Position numbers and translations under genes: made by a program
Shown here: in pieces, positions 4,481 through 5,888 of the stretch
Layout of the letters: every line of letters begins with the position of its first letter
Numbering within the stretch: the first letter of the stretch is position 1
NCBI GenBank assembly: GCA_003561665.1
Contig: PWVY01000231.1
Coordinates: 1-5,888 of the forward strand
Source of the DNA: Thermoplasmata archaeon
Lineage (GTDB): Archaea > Thermoplasmatota > SW-10-69-26
Direction of reading: 5' to 3'
DNA: 5,888 nt
The notes under the pieces: generated by a model
Told to the model about the DNA's origin: nothing
Seen by the model: the letters and a program-made list of their open reading frames with translations, nothing else
Database searches by the model: none

Positions 4481-5185
4481 ATGAAACTCGGCATCAAGCT
4501 CGAACGCGACGAACTCGCCAAACGCTTCGGCGGGCACCTCCCCATGCGAGCCCTCGGCTTGATCGAAGGTACAAGCGGCGCCGGCAAAAGCGTCGTCGCT
4601 CAACGCCTCACCTACGGTCTCCTCCAAAACAACCATCGCGTCGTGTACATAAGCACCGAGTTCACCACGAGCGCTTTCCTCGAACAGATGAGCGGCCTTG
4701 GCTACAACGTCGAAGACGCCTTCGTCGACGGTCAACTCAAATTCTGCAGCACCACGCCCATGCTCGGGCACCCCGTCCCCAAAGAAGACCGCCTCCCCCG
4801 CCTTCTCCAAGCCGATCATCTCCTCACCGAACCCGTCGTCGTCGTCGACTGCTTTAGCCAACTCGCCGAACCTCACCTTGAAACCGGCGAACGTGGAGCC
4901 CGCGTCCTCGACCACCTCGTCCGCACACTCAAACAGGCCAACGAAACCGGCACCACGATCCTCCTCACCATCGACCCCAAACATCTCGAAGGGATCGACA
5001 CCACCCCGCTGACCGCCGGCGCCGACATCCGCCTCGAATGCATCAAAGAACGCCACGGCGGCAGCGTCGACCGCTTCATCGTGCCCAGGAAATTCGCCCG
5101 CGCCGGCGGCCCCATCGGTGATGTCGTCGCCTTCCGCGTCGAACCCGGTGCTGGCCTCATCGTCGAGATCAAAGCCATCGCGTAA
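4481..5185 (+). CDS. arlH: Archaellum motor ATP-binding protein ArlH
   Basis: A 234-residue KaiC/RecA-like protein, close to the normal length for ArlH. It binds ATP and docks on the ArlI hexamer at the cytoplasmic face, controlling assembly and switching to rotation. Visible motifs: GG near residue 17, LIEGTSGAGKS with the Walker A box GTSGAGKS at 30-37 (Lys36), the family string YISTEFTTSAFLEQM at 56-70, and Walker B VVVVD at 119-123, with Asp123 followed by CFS where many ArlH proteins have DSLS. There is no catalytic glutamate next to Walker B, in keeping with ArlH being mainly an ATP binder and not a strong ATPase. TILLTIDPKHL at 159-169 fits the following core strand. It starts five bases after arlG with no clear ribosome site, so it probably depends on coupling to arlG translation. 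Confidence 0.95.
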   Translation: MKLGIKLERDELAKRFGGHLPMRALGLIEGTSGAGKSVVAQRLTYGLLQNNHRVVYISTEFTTSAFLEQMSGLGYNVEDAFVDGQLKFCSTTPMLGHPVPKEDRLPRLLQADHLLTEPVVVVDCFSQLAEPHLETGERGARVLDHLVRTLKQANETGTTILLTIDPKHLEGIDTTPLTAGADIRLECIKERHGGSVDRFIVPRKFARAGGPIGDVVAFRVEPGAGLIVEIKAIA

Positions 5186-5197
5186 GAGGACACCATC

Positions 5198-5888
5198 ATG
5201 AGCGAACACCCCAAATCCACGACGCTCCAACAAGCCCTCAACGAAAACCCCCACCTACAACGCCACATCGACAACTGGAAAACCCAACACGGCCAACGCC
5301 CCGCCTTCGAAACCACGATCCCCGGCGACGCCGACGAGCAAGAGTTCGTCGACCTCATCTACCCCGTCGGGGACCCCCTGTTCATCCACGTCCACGGCGA
5401 CCCGGAAAGCTCCGTCAAGTACACCGCCATCGAACCCCAACTCTCCGAAGCAGACATCACCATCTACAACAAACTCCGCGACCAAATCCTCCAACTTGCC
5501 CCCTACGAAGAACCCCCAGAAACCAACGAACAACTCCGCAACACGCTCGATAACCTCTACAACCGCGTCGCCCACACCACGGACAACAGCATCAACAAGA
5601 TCAAAGGCCCCATCACGAGCCTCCTCAAGGGCGGAAGCGGCATCCAACTGGACCCCGACGCGTACGATCGGATCCGCTACTACCTACACCGAGACATCGT
5701 CGACCACGGCCCCTTGGAACCCATCATCCGCGACCCCTACATCGAAGACATCCACGCCATCGGCCTCGAACCGGTTCACCACATCCACGAAGTCTTCGAC
5801 ATGATGGAAACCAACGTCAAATTCCGCGACTTCAAACAACTCGACGACTTCCTAAGAACCATGGGCGAACGCATCGGACGCCCCGTCA
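5198..5888 (+). CDS. arlI: Archaellum motor ATPase ArlI, N-terminal part (cut by window edge)
   Basis: The frame is open from ATG 5198 to the right edge, giving 230 codons of a protein that is normally about 550 residues. ArlI is the type II/IV secretion-like ATPase whose hexamer drives both filament assembly and rotation. The visible part is the N-terminal domain: a variable start with TLQQALNENPHL, the string YTAIEPQLSEADI (about residues 75-87) and the strongly conserved RIRYYLHRDIVDHGPLEPII followed by DPYIEDIH (about 158-186), a hallmark of this family. Most members read RDFVGYGRIDPLM there; the D-H-G-P-L variant is slightly unusual. Walker A and B motifs lie beyond the edge and cannot be checked. 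GAGGA at 5186-5190 serves as ribosome site, 12 bases separate it from arlH, and no terminator intervenes. arlJ is expected next. Confidence 0.95.
   Translation, partial: MSEHPKSTTLQQALNENPHLQRHIDNWKTQHGQRPAFETTIPGDADEQEFVDLIYPVGDPLFIHVHGDPESSVKYTAIEPQLSEADITIYNKLRDQILQLAPYEEPPETNEQLRNTLDNLYNRVAHTTDNSINKIKGPITSLLKGGSGIQLDPDAYDRIRYYLHRDIVDHGPLEPIIRDPYIEDIHAIGLEPVHHIHEVFDMMETNVKFRDFKQLDDFLRTMGERIGRPV

Noticed and set aside
4433..5254. Long minus-strand open frame of 273 codons opposite arlH
   Set aside because: It is a shadow of arlH: its codons are antisense to a clear Walker-motif protein, and it is rich in Gly, Asp, Val and Glu as expected from the complement of C-ending codons.

Overview
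The window is a euryarchaeal archaellum (archaeal flagellum) operon, read entirely on the + strand: three archaellin genes, then the motor and accessory genes arlCDE (one fused gene), arlF, arlG and arlH, and the start of arlI, which runs off the right edge. The fused ArlC-ArlD/E protein and the order B-B-B-C/D/E-F-G-H-I fit the euryarchaeal cluster type. DNA is GC-rich. The archaellin amino termini (IGIGTMIVFIAAVIVAAIAA) and moderately acidic proteins with cysteine pairs look more like the Thermoplasmatota/Poseidoniia side than typical haloarchaea, but that placement is an impression from sequence style and is not proven.

Layout: bases 2-76 are probably the last 24 codons of an upstream gene. 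Bases 77-197 form the leader of the first archaellin and carry a canonical four-tract G-quadruplex motif. arlB1 (198-827) is followed by a 276-base gap with a small hairpin and T-rich tract (a likely terminator), a G7 run, and the ribosome binding site of arlB2. arlB2 (1104-1766) and arlB3 (1781-2455) are tightly spaced and share an almost identical DNA block over the class III signal peptide and first helix. A strong GC hairpin followed by a CT-tract (2480-2521) separates the archaellins from arlCDE (2606-3595). From there arlF (3602-4036), arlG (4038-4475), arlH (4481-5185) and arlI (5198-5888+) follow with gaps of 1 to 12 bases, as one transcription and translation unit.

How they work together: ArlB proteins are made as prepilin-like precursors, cut by a prepilin peptidase (not in the window) and assembled into the filament. 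ArlI is the hexameric motor/assembly ATPase, ArlH its ATP-binding regulator, ArlF and ArlG the periplasmic stator-like parts that hold to the S-layer, and ArlC/D/E the cytosolic ring that links the motor to chemotaxis signals. The platform protein ArlJ is expected just past the right edge.

I did not find an undescribed system. The points most worth a second look are the conserved cysteine pair in all three archaellins, the long leader peptides with acidic residues near the cleavage site, the abrupt change of strand composition and codon style between arlB1 and the rest, the G-quadruplex motif before arlB1, and the hairpin after arlB3.
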